Shown: one piece after another, positions 25,401 through 32,328 of the stretch
How the letters are laid out: each line of letters starts with the position of its first letter
How positions within the stretch are numbered: the stretch's first letter is position 1
Assembly: GCA_032622095.1 (NCBI GenBank)
Contig: CP136064.1
Span: 259,823,863 to 259,887,862 of the forward strand
Source of the DNA: Siphonodentalium dalli
Lineage: Eukaryota > Mollusca > Scaphopoda > Gadilida > Siphonodentaliidae
Direction: 5' to 3'
DNA length: 64,000 bases
Notes under the pieces: model-generated
The model's input: only the letters and a program-made list of their open reading frames with translations
Told to the model about the DNA's origin: nothing
Database searches by the model: none
Position numbers and translations under genes: made by a program

Positions 25401-25718
25401 CCTATATTTTCCCTCAAATATGTTGTCTGTGGCAGACGGCATGCCAGGGACAAATGCGCTGGTAAATTCATTGCAGTCAATTTGATAACTCCGATAATAC
25501 AAGTAATATTCAATGGGAAATAACTCATAACCGACACACTCACGTATGCCGCATGGTTGGTGAAGAAATTATTATTTGCAACTCACCTGTATTTTTGTAA
25601 TATCGCGGCTACAGCCAATAACGTTCATGCTCTTGAGCACCAGGGCCTTCGCTATGGCAGCTCCGATTCCTGACGAGGCCCCGGTTATTAAAGCAACCCT
25701 TCCTGTCCACCGTTCCAT
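1493..25718 (-). CDS. DHRS11: DHRS11-like short-chain dehydrogenase/reductase, complete seven-exon gene (span)
   Basis: Coding exons, in transcript order: 25718-25587, 25298-25095, 20894-20800, 15982-15853, 11903-11817, 7650-7585 and 1534-1493. They join without frameshift into 251 residues plus a stop; the human DHRS11 protein is about 260. Visible features: TGASSGIG cofactor loop at residues 12-19, Arg38 after the second strand (suggesting NADP(H)), CDL at 62-64, NNAG at 89-92, Asn114, YIATK with Tyr159 and Lys163, and a PG motif at 191-192. Classical members carry the catalytic Ser 13 residues before the Tyr; here that position (146) is Tyr. The family reduces or oxidises carbonyl/hydroxyl groups on steroids and other small molecules. 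No signal peptide or membrane segment is seen, so a cytosolic enzyme is likely. Introns are 288 bp and then about 4-6 kb each, filled with transposons. The family call is firm; the substrate is unknown. Confidence 0.92.
1763..1782. repeat. (ATTC)n microsatellite
   Basis: Five consecutive CATT/ATTC tetranucleotides. Around it, 1535-2640 (intron 6) shows no exon or further repeat that I can support. Confidence 0.8.
2640..3324 (-). mobile_element. TTAA-type MITE family 1, copy carrying an expanded 13-bp array
   Basis: Inverted relative to the copies at 8898, 12293 and 24140. Shared blocks are the (CAA)n run at 2700-2723, the ACTTCAGTTATCA block, TCCGCAATTTGGTC, TCGACTCGAATCAAATATTT and an end GCATCT before TTAA (3325-3328). 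The 2640 end is diverged. The middle is replaced by the tandem array at 2774-3087. Confidence 0.65.
2774..3087. repeat. 13-bp tandem array, about 24 copies
   Basis: Unit ATTGTATTATAAC, with variants TTTTAAT and TATAACATCG. It sits inside the MITE copy where other copies have a single non-repeated stretch. Confidence 0.9.
3805..3936. repeat. 132-bp fold-back palindrome
   Basis: Arms of at least 52 bases with one mismatch, beginning GAGATAAACGTACC and ending GGTACGTTTATCTC, around a small loop that itself pairs (GTGAAC/GTTCAC). It gives spurious minus-strand open frames. No matching copy elsewhere in the window. Confidence 0.9.
4126..4315. repeat. tandem duplication, about 110-bp period
   Basis: GCTCGTTTCGCTAC through ACGCTGAAGCGG appears at about 4123 and again at 4233 with few changes. 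The flanks 3937-4120 and 4316-5220 show no recognisable gene or repeat. Confidence 0.75.
5301..5390. repeat. 15-bp tandem array, six copies
   Basis: Unit AATACATACATCCTG repeated six times without change. Confidence 0.95.
5551..7127. mobile_element. 1.6-kb non-autonomous TIR transposon containing a minisatellite
   Basis: The left end GACCCGTTCCAAACGACGGA and its continuation to about 5593 is reversed and complemented at about 7085-7127. The left flank is TAA, the right TTA, so the target site may be a TWA triplet (Harbinger type) or, if the ends start one base out, TA. No transposase frame is inside. Internal GACGGA/TCCGTC blocks repeat near both ends; the centre is the array at 5968-6670. 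Confidence 0.75.
5968..6670. repeat. degenerate minisatellite, about 60-65 bp period, 11 copies
   Basis: Each unit runs AATTATTATAAATCA, a CTACCACCCCTACCCC block, TTATAATAAGGAATA and CCGGTATATATG, with small indels. It lies wholly inside the TIR element at 5551-7127. Confidence 0.85.
7131..7546. mobile_element. 416-bp MITE with about 60-bp terminal inverted repeats
   Basis: Left arm GATTGTCCATTAATAAATGG onward to about 7190 matches the complement of 7490-7546. CTTA flanks it on both sides (or TTA if the ends are one base longer). It abuts the right end of the 5551-7127 element, sharing the TTA. Confidence 0.75.
7585..7650 (-). CDS. DHRS11: DHRS11-like exon 6 (residues 217-238)
   Basis: Twenty-two codons between TTTCAG and GTTAGT, phase 0 on both sides, encoding CLEPADVVAAVIYALEAPP then RVQ. 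This matches the family's C-terminal helix pattern (Leu-x-Pro-x-Asp-Val-Ala, then Ala-Val-x-Tyr-x-Leu). It lies just beyond a small TIR element at 7131-7546. Confidence 0.92.
7943..8305. repeat. GAAGCGAAA-rich repeat, left half of a split element
   Basis: Dense in GAAGCAAGCG, GAAGGAACC and their complements. Similar sequence resumes at 10561-10690 after the transposon at 8306-10557, so that transposon appears to have inserted into it. It generates spurious lysine/arginine-rich frames. Confidence 0.6.
8306..10557 (+). mobile_element. transposon copy A, 2.25 kb, TIR AGCGAGTTTGCGAT
   Basis: Left end AGCGAGTTTGCGAT and right end ATCGCAAACTCGCT are inverted repeats, flanked by AAT on both sides (or TA if the ends are trimmed). 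Next to each end are short GTACCGG/ACGGGTA palindromic runs. The same element lies in opposite orientation at 12949-15584. No transposase frame was recognised. It contains a TTAA-flanked MITE at 8898-9215. Confidence 0.85.
8898..9215 (+). mobile_element. TTAA MITE family 1, nested in transposon copy A
   Basis: Starts AGATGCATAATCC and ends GGTTTGAGTATCT, with TTAA on both sides (8894-8897, 9216-9219). The matching point in transposon copy B has a single TTAA at 15028-15031, an empty site. Confidence 0.85.
10561..10690. repeat. GAAGCGAAA-rich repeat, right half
   Basis: TTCGCTTGCTTCC and CGAAGCAAGCG motifs as at 7943-8305. Its outer end reads AACGAAGGAAGTGAAAAA, roughly complementary to the left outer end. 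Confidence 0.55.
10874..10977. repeat. GAT/GAC/AAT trinucleotide run
   Basis: Imperfect (GAY)n with GTT and AAT interruptions. It translates as an Asp-rich run but has no gene context. The rest of 10691-11371 shows nothing recognised. Confidence 0.85.
11372..11739 (-). mobile_element. TTAA MITE family 2, copy 1
   Basis: AGTGACGTGAAACACTCCG to CATAATATGTCT, with TTAA directly outside both ends. Same family as 35122, 48865 and 49461. It lies 78 bp from exon 5 of the DHRS11-like gene. Confidence 0.85.
11817..11903 (-). CDS. DHRS11: DHRS11-like exon 5 (residues 188-216)
   Basis: Lies between TTTCAG and GTAATA, both junctions phase 0. It encodes 29 residues starting SIFPGYVETNFHERKYG; PGYVET is the conserved PG motif after strand 6 that covers the nicotinamide. 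The donor GTAATA is weaker than the others. The exon sits in a 2.4-kb spacer between two inverted copies of one transposon, with a TTAA-flanked MITE 78 bp downstream in transcript sense. Confidence 0.91.
12293..12723 (+). mobile_element. TTAA MITE family 1, 431-bp copy
   Basis: AGGTACTCAATCCG at the left and GATTGAGTACCT at the right are inverted repeats, each flanked by TTAA. The interior has the family's TCGAGTCGAGGAA and GATCAGATAT blocks and a TGTTGTTGTTGG run. The remaining sequence 11904-12292 and 12724-12948 is intronic with no feature seen. Confidence 0.85.
12949..15584 (-). mobile_element. transposon copy B, 2.6 kb, inverted copy of 8306-10557
   Basis: Same TIR and same AAT flanks as copy A but opposite orientation. 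Homologous blocks run through the whole length in reverse order. Copy B has two extra segments, about 13165-13555 and 13850-14250, that copy A lacks, and lacks the MITE that copy A has. It has long G and C homopolymers at 13963-13974 and 14275-14292. No transposase frame. Confidence 0.85.
15589..15736. mobile_element. 148-bp MITE with TCATACGACTTCCCCGTC ends
   Basis: Perfect 18-bp inverted termini, inserted 2-4 bp from the right end of transposon copy B. The interior is A/T-rich. Confidence 0.8.
15853..15982 (-). CDS. DHRS11: DHRS11-like exon 4 (active-site exon, residues 144-187)
   Basis: Starts with the third base of Ser144 after a TTATAG acceptor and ends with Thr187 at GTAAGT. It carries SLYGLMVG, then YIATK with catalytic Tyr159 and Lys163, then the helix AEGVRNELRNLKTHIRST. 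Human DHRS11 (from memory) has SMSG at the matching place; here it is SLYG, so the usual catalytic Ser is Tyr146. Spacing to Tyr159 is the normal 13 residues, so this is a substitution, not an indel. A transposon and a small MITE end about 120 bp past its 3' side. Confidence 0.94.
16046..16241. repeat. tandem duplication, about 100-bp period, GC-rich
   Basis: GGGCCTGTAACGCGCTCCGC through CTTCACGTTAATG occurs twice in direct order with small changes. 16242-16970 holds nothing recognised. Confidence 0.8.
16976..18350. repeat. two tandem copies of a repeat rich in TGACCTTGAA/TTCAAGGTCA
   Basis: Copy 1 runs from about 17001 to 17735 and copy 2 from about 17742 to 18350. Both start ACTAGAA(G/A)GT(G/C)ACCCGAC and end with ACAGACACACACACAG then TCTTCCAAAATATATAA. 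Each consists of ~130-bp subunits with a TTGACCTTGAA, a short gap, and AGGTCAAGGTCA. Exact AGGTCAAGGTCA occurs at 17052, 17179, 17309, 17439, 17570, 17794, 18057 and 18188. The microsatellite-like tail suggests a retroposed (SINE or RTE-like) origin, not proven. Confidence 0.8.
18414..19417. repeat. 502-bp direct duplication built of ~122-bp subunits with NRF1-type sites
   Basis: The block 18414-18915 repeats at 18916-19417 with very few changes. Each has three subunits containing TGCGCATGCGCG (18465, 18587, 18709; then 18967, 19089, 19211) and a tail of (ACAG)n and (AAAC)n. A related 5' fragment begins at 18351. The open frames here, on both strands, are repeats and not genes. Confidence 0.9.
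19409..19446. repeat. (TA)n microsatellite
   Basis: About 18 TA dinucleotides closing the second 502-bp unit. 19447-20040 has a small hairpin at about 19577-19607 and nothing else recognised. Confidence 0.9.
20046..20535. repeat. GC-rich island with weak inverted ends, possible MITE
   Basis: AAAGCCCTTCC at the left and AAGGGCCTT at the right, with GGCGTCGTTGCCGCGCG pairing loosely with GCCGCGCCGCAAACGCC. Internal GCGACGGCG repeats. The two open frames across it have no family resemblance. It is strongly GC-rich against AT-rich surroundings. Confidence 0.45.
20800..20894 (-). CDS. DHRS11: DHRS11-like exon 3 (residues 113-143 plus 2 nt)
   Basis: Found by translating the minus strand between TTCCAG and GTATGT. 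It begins VNVLAPMICTRETFKSMQ, the helix-4 Asn motif (Asn114) and following helix, and ends DDGHIVYIN plus the first two bases of a Ser codon (AG). The phase-2 junction completes as AGC with exon 4. Too short to stand out as an ORF; the family alignment and matching phases on both sides support it. Confidence 0.92.
21323..22290. mobile_element. 968-bp Harbinger-like non-autonomous element
   Basis: Left end GGGTGCATTTACATTGCTA and right end TAGCAATGTAAATGCACCC are perfect inverted repeats over 19 bp, with TAA directly flanking each side. TAA/TTA triplet targets and GGG ends are typical of PIF/Harbinger elements. Inside, 21590-21890 is related to interior parts of transposon copies A and B (the ACCTGACACAACATT block). 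It has a poly-G run at 21691-21704. Confidence 0.8.
22294..22879. mobile_element. 586-bp MITE, TTAA family 3
   Basis: AGGGGTACTGTACGCC at the left pairs with GGCATACAGTATACCCCT at the right. The right flank is TTAA, the left CTAA (one change) overlapping the Harbinger-like element's TAA. The interior is A/T-rich with no gene. 22880-23383 shows nothing further. Confidence 0.65.
23384..23828. mobile_element. 445-bp TIR element, piggyBac-like ends, carrying a fold-back insert
   Basis: CCCTTTACCCAACAGAACGG at the left pairs with the complement of CCGGTTTGTTGGGTAAAGGG at the right. The left flank is TTAA, the right TCAA. CCC ends beside TTAA resemble piggyBac MITEs. Holds the fold-back pair at 23404-23685. 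Confidence 0.65.
23404..23685. mobile_element. 282-bp element whose two ends are each a 69-bp palindrome
   Basis: CCCTGTGCC at the left and GGCACAGGG at the right enclose palindromes 23410-23478 and 23611-23679, separated by about 130 bp of A/T-rich sequence. Each end can fold by itself and with the other. Third copy of the palindrome at 166-234. Confidence 0.8.
24140..24918. mobile_element. TTAA MITE family 1 carrying a nested GC-rich palindromic element
   Basis: AGGTACTCAATCCG and CGGATTGAGTACCT ends with TTAA on both sides. Interrupted at 24203-24615. A separate 50-bp hairpin (TAACTCTAAAATCAAGTRGTT type) sits at 24649-24705, and a poly-C run at 24847-24859. Confidence 0.85.
24203..24615. 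mobile_element. 413-bp GC-rich palindromic MITE with CTCAAA target duplication
   Basis: The left TATGGAATCCTATTAGGGCC continues for about 45 bp as a perfect inverted copy of the right end. CTCAAA is present on both sides (24197-24202, 24616-24621); other family-1 MITE copies have that host site unbroken. The interior is many inverted GCGCTTTCGGCGC and GTCGCTTTCGGCGC blocks separated by AAAAAGTGCGCC. Confidence 0.85.
25095..25298 (-). CDS. DHRS11: DHRS11-like exon 2 (residues 45-112)
   Basis: Opens after a CACAG acceptor and closes at a GTACGT donor after Asp112; both junctions are phase 0. It encodes 68 residues, including CDLRDE (adenine-contacting Asp63-Leu64) and the strongly conserved NNAG (89-92) that stabilises the central sheet. 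Intron 1, between exons 1 and 2, is only 288 bp, far shorter than the others. Confidence 0.94.
25587..25718 (-). CDS. DHRS11: DHRS11-like exon 1 (start codon, residues 1-44)
   Basis: Starts at the ATG at 25718 and encodes 44 residues beginning MERWTGRVALITGASSGIG, the first beta strand and glycine-rich cofactor loop of a classical SDR. It ends with Gln44 at a GTGAGT donor, phase 0. The start was chosen because the Rossmann strand follows within a few residues, as in the family, with no splice acceptor needed upstream. The 5' flank has a GCATGCGC motif and an inverted CCAAT about 50-60 bp upstream. Confidence 0.94.
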
Positions 25719-25764
25719 AGTTCACTATGATGAGCGGGCTCGTCAAAAAATAGCTCGCATACGA

Positions 25765-25772
25765 GCATGCGC
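25765..25772 (-). promoter_or_regulatory. NRF1-like motif upstream of DHRS11-like exon 1
   Basis: GCATGCGC (read on either strand it is close to the palindromic NRF1 half pair) lies 47 bp upstream of the start codon, next to an inverted CCAAT at 25776-25780. No TATA box is evident. This suggests a housekeeping-type promoter, inferred from motif only. Confidence 0.3.
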
Positions 25773-26217
25773 AGACCAATGCATAATTACATAACGTGCA
25801 CATCGTATTGTTTGCATTTATTGCAATCGCTACCTAACGGCATCTCGTTTTACCACACAGCGGTCGCCAGTGTCGCCAGTCTCTTCAAAAAGCCGACGCA
25901 AATTCCACAGTGGAAAATGTATATTCACCCAATAGCAATCGTCACCCTCGTCGAATCGGCTTACCTATTTCAGAGGAATCGACGGAAAGTACCGAGGATT
26001 CCGATTGACCCAATAGAGCGCCATCCGCGACCAATTTGGGTAATCTCATCCCGATTTAACCACGCCGCCGTAATTACTTCCTAGATACTGTCGCTAACTC
26101 TTACAAGAAAACCATAGTCAGAAATGGTAACGCCACCAAGATCCAAAAAAAAAGAAAAGAAAAAAAAAGAAGATATTATTAGCCATAAATATAAATTATA
26201 ATATAATTATAATATAA

Positions 26218-26269
26218 AATATTATTCATTAGTTAGCGCTAATATAGGCGCTAACTATTGAATAATATT
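26218..26269. repeat. 52-bp hairpin
   Basis: AATATTATTCATTAGTTAGC pairs with GCTAACTATTGAATAATATT across a 12-base centre. Confidence 0.8.
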
Positions 26270-26868
26270 ATTTGATTGGCTTGTTAAATAACATCTAATA
26301 AATATTCATCTTATTCACAACTTTAAGGAGTCCTTCTGGCACACGAGAATATTTATCGCCGTTTGATTTGCACCAAGTGAACTCGGCGCATATATAATTG
26401 ATAGAACAGACCTCTATTGTGATGAACGTGTCGTTATTTGTTTAAAATACGTATCAATTGACATATACGCACCCGTTCCCTCATTAAAATATACATATAT
26501 CGCCCATTTTATGGGACCTCCGCGAATTCGGGGACTTCCGCAAAGTGATCTCCGCAAATAGGGACCTACTGCAAATCGTCGCACCCAATGCAATTTGTAA
26601 ACAAATACGATTGACATGTGTTTTAACGAGGTGAGCTTTAATTAAATGAAAGAAGCAATGCTACATATAAACTATTTGTCATGGACTCAGCCAGTGTGCC
26701 ATATGTCTGTGTCAACTAAGGTCGCTTTGCGTGGTAAAAGTGAAAAGTGAAAGTGGAAATTCGGAAAATCCTATTGAAAATGAAAGTACAATTTTTGGGA
26801 ATTCCGCGGCAGATTAAGAGAATCTATACTATTGAAAGTGAATGTACGATTCCTGGAATTCTATCAGA

Positions 26869-26946
26869 TATCGCGACTCTGCTCGTTTTCGTGATCATAG
26901 GTTATATAGGGCCTATATGATCACGAAAACGAGTCGAGTCACGATA
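26869..26946. repeat. 78-bp hairpin
   Basis: GCTCGTTTTCGTGATCATA pairs with TATGATCACGAAAACGAG. The outer TATCGCGACTC pairs with GAGTCACGATA with a mismatch. Confidence 0.85.
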
Positions 26947-27394
26947 CATCTATCGGTACAAACACATTGTGTATAGGATACAATTTTGACTTGATGAACA
27001 GAAAATAAAAGATCGCAGTTACTCCAACAGAACAGGCATCCGCACTCCCAATTAAAATTACCCATAATTCACTTCACTACACCAGGGGCTCCCAATGGGT
27101 TATACATTATTTTCAGGCTATCAGATTATTTATATTTTCAAGAACATATTATTACACCGGTGACTTTAAGTTTACAATTTTAGCCTGTCCTGACTCTATC
27201 GGTACGATTGAGTCATATTTTCAAGAAAATATTATACACTGGTGGCGTTAACTTTACAATTTCAGCATCTACGTTATTCTATCGGTACGATTGAGTAAGG
27301 TATAAAACAAAAATTCTCACACAATGCCTTCGCCCAGTCGACCACATAATATCAAAATCTGTAAAACAACTGACACCACCTTGTGGCGTAATAA

Positions 27395-27524
27395 CAAACT
27401 TCAAGAATCGATATCGGATCACTCTGAGCTTTGATGGGTAGGTTCATCGACTCGAATCAAATATTTTTTACCCCCGAAGCCAAAGAAATAGTAATTTAGG
27501 AGCTTCTGATCGAATTGAGTACCT
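27395..27524 (-). mobile_element. TTAA MITE family 1, truncated copy
   Basis: Retains GATATCGGATCACTCTGAGC, the TCGACTCGAATCAAATATTT block and the GAATTGAGTACCT end followed by TTAA (27525-27528). The other end is missing. Confidence 0.7.
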
Positions 27525-27569
27525 TTAACAGTTGGAGCTAAAGTAGCCGTACAATACCACAACAGTAAG

Positions 27570-27803
27570 TTGTGGAATAACTACGGCACAGTTGTCCAAA
27601 TTGGTAACAACCGAGATTATTTAGTGAAGCTGCATGGCATCTGGACGTGTGTGGCGACGCAACAGCGGTTCATTCGAAAAAGGTTTACAGTTCCCAAACC
27701 TGTAAATGAAACAGTCGCCGGATCCCATGTGATCAACACAGAAAGCGCGAGAAGACCAATGCGACAATGCCGTCGTCCGAGACGGTTGATAGAGGAAATT
27801 TAA
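27570..27803 (+). pseudogene. Ty3/Gypsy-type pol C-terminal remnant
   Basis: A 77-codon open frame reading WNNYGTVVQIGNNRDYLVKL, then a TQQRFIRKRF stretch and a basic RRPRRLIEEI tail. The pattern Gly-Thr-Val-Val, Tyr-x-Val-Lys and Arg-Phe-Ile-Arg-Lys is that of the short module after the integrase core in many Gypsy-like retrotransposons. The catalytic core, protease, reverse transcriptase and LTRs are absent. A dead fragment; assignment from pattern only. Confidence 0.55.
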
Positions 27804-27974
27804 GGAAACATATGTTTAGTTACCTTTTTTATGTTTAATTTTCAACTTTCCGATGAAACGGAAGAGATGTGTCGTGGTCGTATATTCTGTAACGACCAAT
27901 AGTCGTTCCTGTTATTAGGGACCATAACTTTCATTGTGTATTTCGTCTTGTTCTTGGTAATAAAACACCATTCA

Positions 27975-29290
27975 AAGTGGCTAGCGGACGAGAAAGGCGA
28001 ATTGTCACCGTTTTGCAGGACCCCGGCCTTAACTCGTTCGGACTCTCGAACACACCATGAACTGAAGTTATATGATCTCAAAATTAGATTAGCTGTGTGT
28101 GAATGAAAGTTAATGCTATCAGGCAATTATCAAATGATATGAGTGGTTTGGTTCCCCCGAAACCTGGGGCGCTTTACAAAAAGCGGCTGGCAAATACTTT
28201 AATGCTGATGTTCAATGTTTTGATGTCCCCCACTCTCCCACTTGAAGTCTTAAACACGCCACGAACTGAAATTATATGCTCTCAATTTTAACTGAGGATG
28301 TGTACACATGGTAGTATTATCAGGAAATACACATGTGTTATGGACAAGATAGTTCCCGAATATCTATGGCACTTTACAACACGCGGCTGGCAAACGAAAA
28401 AGGATAATTTTAACTGTATGTCTTAAGGGACACCAATCCTTATTTGAAGTCTTGAACACACCACTAGCCTAAGGGATGTGCTATCAACATTACCAAAGAT
28501 TGTGGCTGAATGGCTGACCTATCAACAAAGATGCAATGTTTAATGATATGTTGGTTCACGAAAGCATGTGGCACCTTACAAAAAGCAGATGGCAAACGAT
28601 AAAGGCGAATTTTGACTGTTTTGATGGACCCCCTACCACATGTAAACTATTGAACCCATTACGAACTGAATGGATGTGCTCCGTGAATGTGAAACGACGG
28701 TATGGACAAATAGCAGGAAATACAACATTGTTATAGATGGGTTGTACCGCCAGCCAGGGACACTTGACAAAAAGCGGCTGGAAAATTAAAAAAATGTGAC
28801 TGTTTACTGTGTTAGGACCCCCTACCCAATTTGTGAAGGCTAGAACTAACCACGAACTGGAACGATATCCTCTCAATATTAACTGAGTGTATGGACAATG
28901 GGTAGTTGTATAAGGAAATACGCAATTTATATAGATGGATTGGTTCCAGAAAGCTTGAGCACTTTATAAAGGCGAATTGTTATGCACCCCTATACCCTAT
29001 TTGAACACATCACGTACTGAAGGGATTATGCTCTCAATATCAACAAAGGTTGTGGCTGAATGGCTATTATATCATGCACTATACGATATATAATATAAGG
29101 GTGCATATGTTTTTTTTTTCGACAGCCTGTGACACTTTACAAAAAGCGGCTGGCAAAACTAATAACAAAAATGCAATGTTAACTGTTTTGTGACCACCTA
29201 CGCTATTTTAAGTCACGAAAACACCACGAAATGAAGGGACGTTCTCTCAATTTTAACCGAGGGTGTGTACAGATGGCAGTTCCATGTGTT
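27975..29290. repeat. degenerate tandem repeat, about 190 bp, seven copies
   Basis: Each unit has CTTTACAAAAAGCGGCTGGC, a GACTGTTTTG(A/T)TG-x-CCCC block, GAACACACCACGAACTGAA and CTCTCAATATTAACTGAG. Copies start near 27975, 28160, 28375, 28570, 28760, 28950 and 29130. Open frames across it are chance. Confidence 0.75.
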
Positions 29291-30049
29291 TGTCTATAAA
29301 CAATCGTAGCGTAATGTTTTTGATGTGTGTTTACATAACCAAGGGTACAAACATGACAATAACATACAAGGGTACAAACGTGACAATAACATGCAATGTA
29401 CGCAATATTTATGATTGGTATGAGAACAATGTATCGTCCAATGAAAATGTTCCGTTCGCTGTGGAATGCGTAGACAAAATTATTGGTGCTATCAACAGTC
29501 ACATTCAAATCACACAAAATTTTATTTTAATCGACCCATTCTACTCGCCTATCAGTTCAAAATGAAGCTAATCCACGTTACTTCATGATTGAGAAATGAT
29601 CAGACAGAAAACGTGTACATAATAGAATTGTGACCAATATTTTTTTAACAGTCCTTCTATACATTTCCACATCTCTTGCCAAATTGTATCTTTTTTATAG
29701 AAAATATCTTTAATGGGAGACACTCTCAATTGTGTTATGGTATATGCGCCATTCTAACATGTCACCCTCTTGTGGTTTAATGTCCCTCGTTTTGCAAGAA
29801 TATATGTATCTGTTCAATAGAATGATAAATATACGTTTAATGCTTTGTTCTGTTTACCTGTTTTTGCTGGCTCAATATATGAATGCCCTGATTCCAGTCA
29901 CCATATAAACATATGACAGTTGAGAAGATATAATTGTTGAAGTGACTTAATGAAGTCACCAAATGTCGAGGTTGTGAAAAATGGAGATAACTATATATAA
30001 TTGTGGCGGATATCGGCGACTAAAACATTCTTATGTTAGTGTGGCTACT
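29291..30049. other. no feature recognised
   Basis: A/T-rich sequence. A 100-codon open frame at 29263-29565 overlaps the last repeat unit, has no family resemblance and no splice context. Confidence 0.4.
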
Positions 30050-31830
30050 GTCTCCATCCCTGACCCAATCGGCACCAAATATGGCGTCTTTAATAATCCA
30101 CAAAATTTGATTCATCGTATCATTGGATAAGCACATGTATGAATTTGGTGGAAATTAGTGCTAAACATATTTGTATCAGCTTTGGTATACCCATCCCCTC
30201 CCCATTCATGACTCGAACGGCGCCACTTTTGACATCTTTAAACCACACCATTGGTCTCACGATATAATGGAGATGATTGTGTAAAAGTTTGGTGGCGATC
30301 GGCAACAAAACCACTTCCTTTAAAATTTAGTGCCTCCATTTGTCACACCAAACGGCACCAAATTGGCATCTTTAAATCATACGATTAGTTTCCTCGTATC
30401 GTGGAGAAGAATATGCATCAATTTGGTGAAAATCGATGCTAAGAATAGGATATTATAATCAATGTTGGTGTCCCTCTCCGCCATCGTGCACACCTGACTC
30501 AAACGGCGCCTTATGTAGCATGAAGATGATTATGTATAATTTTGGTGGAAATCGGCGAGAAAAATTATTTTTGCTGGCACTCCACGTTTTCTGCCACAGA
30601 CACCAACGGTGTCACTTTAATTTTTTTTAACTCGCATCCTTATCTTCCTGGTAAAAAGTTACCACTGTTAGACCCCTTTGGTGCTATCTCGATGGTCCCC
30701 GTGAAATTAAATAGAACACAGACAGACATTCGAAAATATAGGCACCAAATGTGGCGTCTTTAACCCACATGATTTGATTTCTCGTATCACTGGAGAAGAA
30801 CGTGTATGCATTTGGTAGAAATGTTGGGGCTAAACATGTTGTTATCAGTTTGTGGTGACCCTCCATTCCTTATCCACGACTGAAGTGTCACTACTGTTGA
30901 CATCCTTAAACCACACAAATAAGACTCATTATGAAGATGACTATATCAAACGTTGTTGGAAATCAGCGACTAAATATATTCATATAAAATTTAGTGCCCA
31001 TCTCTCACCAAACGGAATCAACTTGGTGTCTTTAAATCGCACGATTAGATTCCTCGATCATGGAGAAGAATTTGTATCAATTTGGTGGAAAAGAAATCGA
31101 CGCTACAATATTTGTATCAATTTTTGGTTCCCAATTCCCCTTCCGTCCACCCGTGACTTGAGCGGAGCCATATTTGACATCTTTAAACACGCCATTAGAT
31201 TCCTCATATCATGGAGAAGAATGTGTATCAATTTGGTGGAAATCAGCTCTTGGAAATCAGTTTTGGTTACAGTTTTAAGCCACTAAATTAGACTTCTGAT
31301 ATCATGGAGATGATTATGAATACGTTTGGTGGTAATCGACGACTAAACAAATTCTTATCAGATTTAGTGCCCCCTCTCTCTCTCTCTCTCGTCCAAAGGC
31401 ACCAATTTTGGCATCTTTAAATCACACGATTAGATTCTTATATCATGGGGAAGAATGTGTATCAATTTGGTGGAAATCTGCTTCTAAACCTTTTTTTTTA
31501 TTATCAATTTTAGCGTCCCTCTCCCTGGCCCCGCCATGCACCCTGACTCGAATGGCGCAACTTTTGATATCTCTAAACGGTAAACCACACCATTAGACTC
31601 CTGATATCATGGAAATGATTAGGTATAAGTTTGGTGGAAATCAAATTAAACAAATTATTATCAAATTTAGTCCGCCCCGTCTCTCACACAAACGACACAA
31701 ATGTGTCGTCTTTATATCACACGATTAGAATCTTCTTATCATATGGAATAATGTGTATCAATTTGGTGGAAATCAGCGCGAAAATCATTTTATTACACCT
31801 TTATTCCATTCAATAGACCCATTCTATAAA
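30050..31830. repeat. degenerate tandem array of ~130-bp half-units in alternation
   Basis: Two related half-units alternate: one with ATCATGGAGATGATTATG and GACTCGAACGGCGCCAC, the other with CATGGAGAAGAATGTGTATC and TTTGGTGGAAATC. At 30650-30750 a tail with GAACACAGACAGACATTCG is like one at 37490-37530. Probably the internal repeats of one mobile family. Confidence 0.75.
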
Positions 31831-32180
31831 TTGTGATATTAAACGTTCGTTTAATAACAGGAAATAGTGCCAGGTGACCTTTGACTTCCGGTTTGTCGAC
31901 CTGTTAACATTCCGTACGCTACGTCTCAAAATACTATGGCTTCCAATATTTTTCCAACAAACTATTACGAATGAAGAGTTTGAAAAGTGTATGTCATTAA
32001 ATATACGCCATTAAATGCGTTAAAAAGTCTGTATTTATCTGGGACTATTTCGTTACACGGGCAAACAACGAATAGTTACGTGAAACGTCATCGCATGCCT
32101 TATAGAAGCCGACGTTAATTTCGCGTCACATTTGTCGATTTAAGTTTGTTTTGTCGATGTTTTGGATCATGTAATAAATA

Positions 32181-32328
32181 GAATCTACAACTCGTCCCCA
32201 GTTTATAACGGAAATTACAAAACTCGTCCAGTAAATTAGGTCTGGACCTCGCCAAAGGCTCGGTCCAGACCTAATTTACTGGACTCGTTTTGTAAATTCC
32301 GCTATAAACTGGGGACTCGTTGTAGATC
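32181..32328. repeat. 148-bp fold-back palindrome
   Basis: TCCCCAGTTTATAACGGAA, AACTCGTCCAGTAAATTAGG and GGTCTGGACC pair with the reverse complement on the right (AGGTCTGGACC versus GGTCCAGACCT), with a few mismatches. It interrupts the ~130-bp repeat region. 31831-32180 holds no gene. Confidence 0.85.

Larger units (their letters stand above)
25719..27394. other. intergenic, no gene; two hairpins
   Basis: Upstream of the DHRS11-like gene. Apart from the promoter motif, a hairpin at 26218-26269 and one at 26869-26946, I see no gene, RNA or mobile element with support. A purine run (AAAGAAAAG) lies at 26146-26172. Confidence 0.5.
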
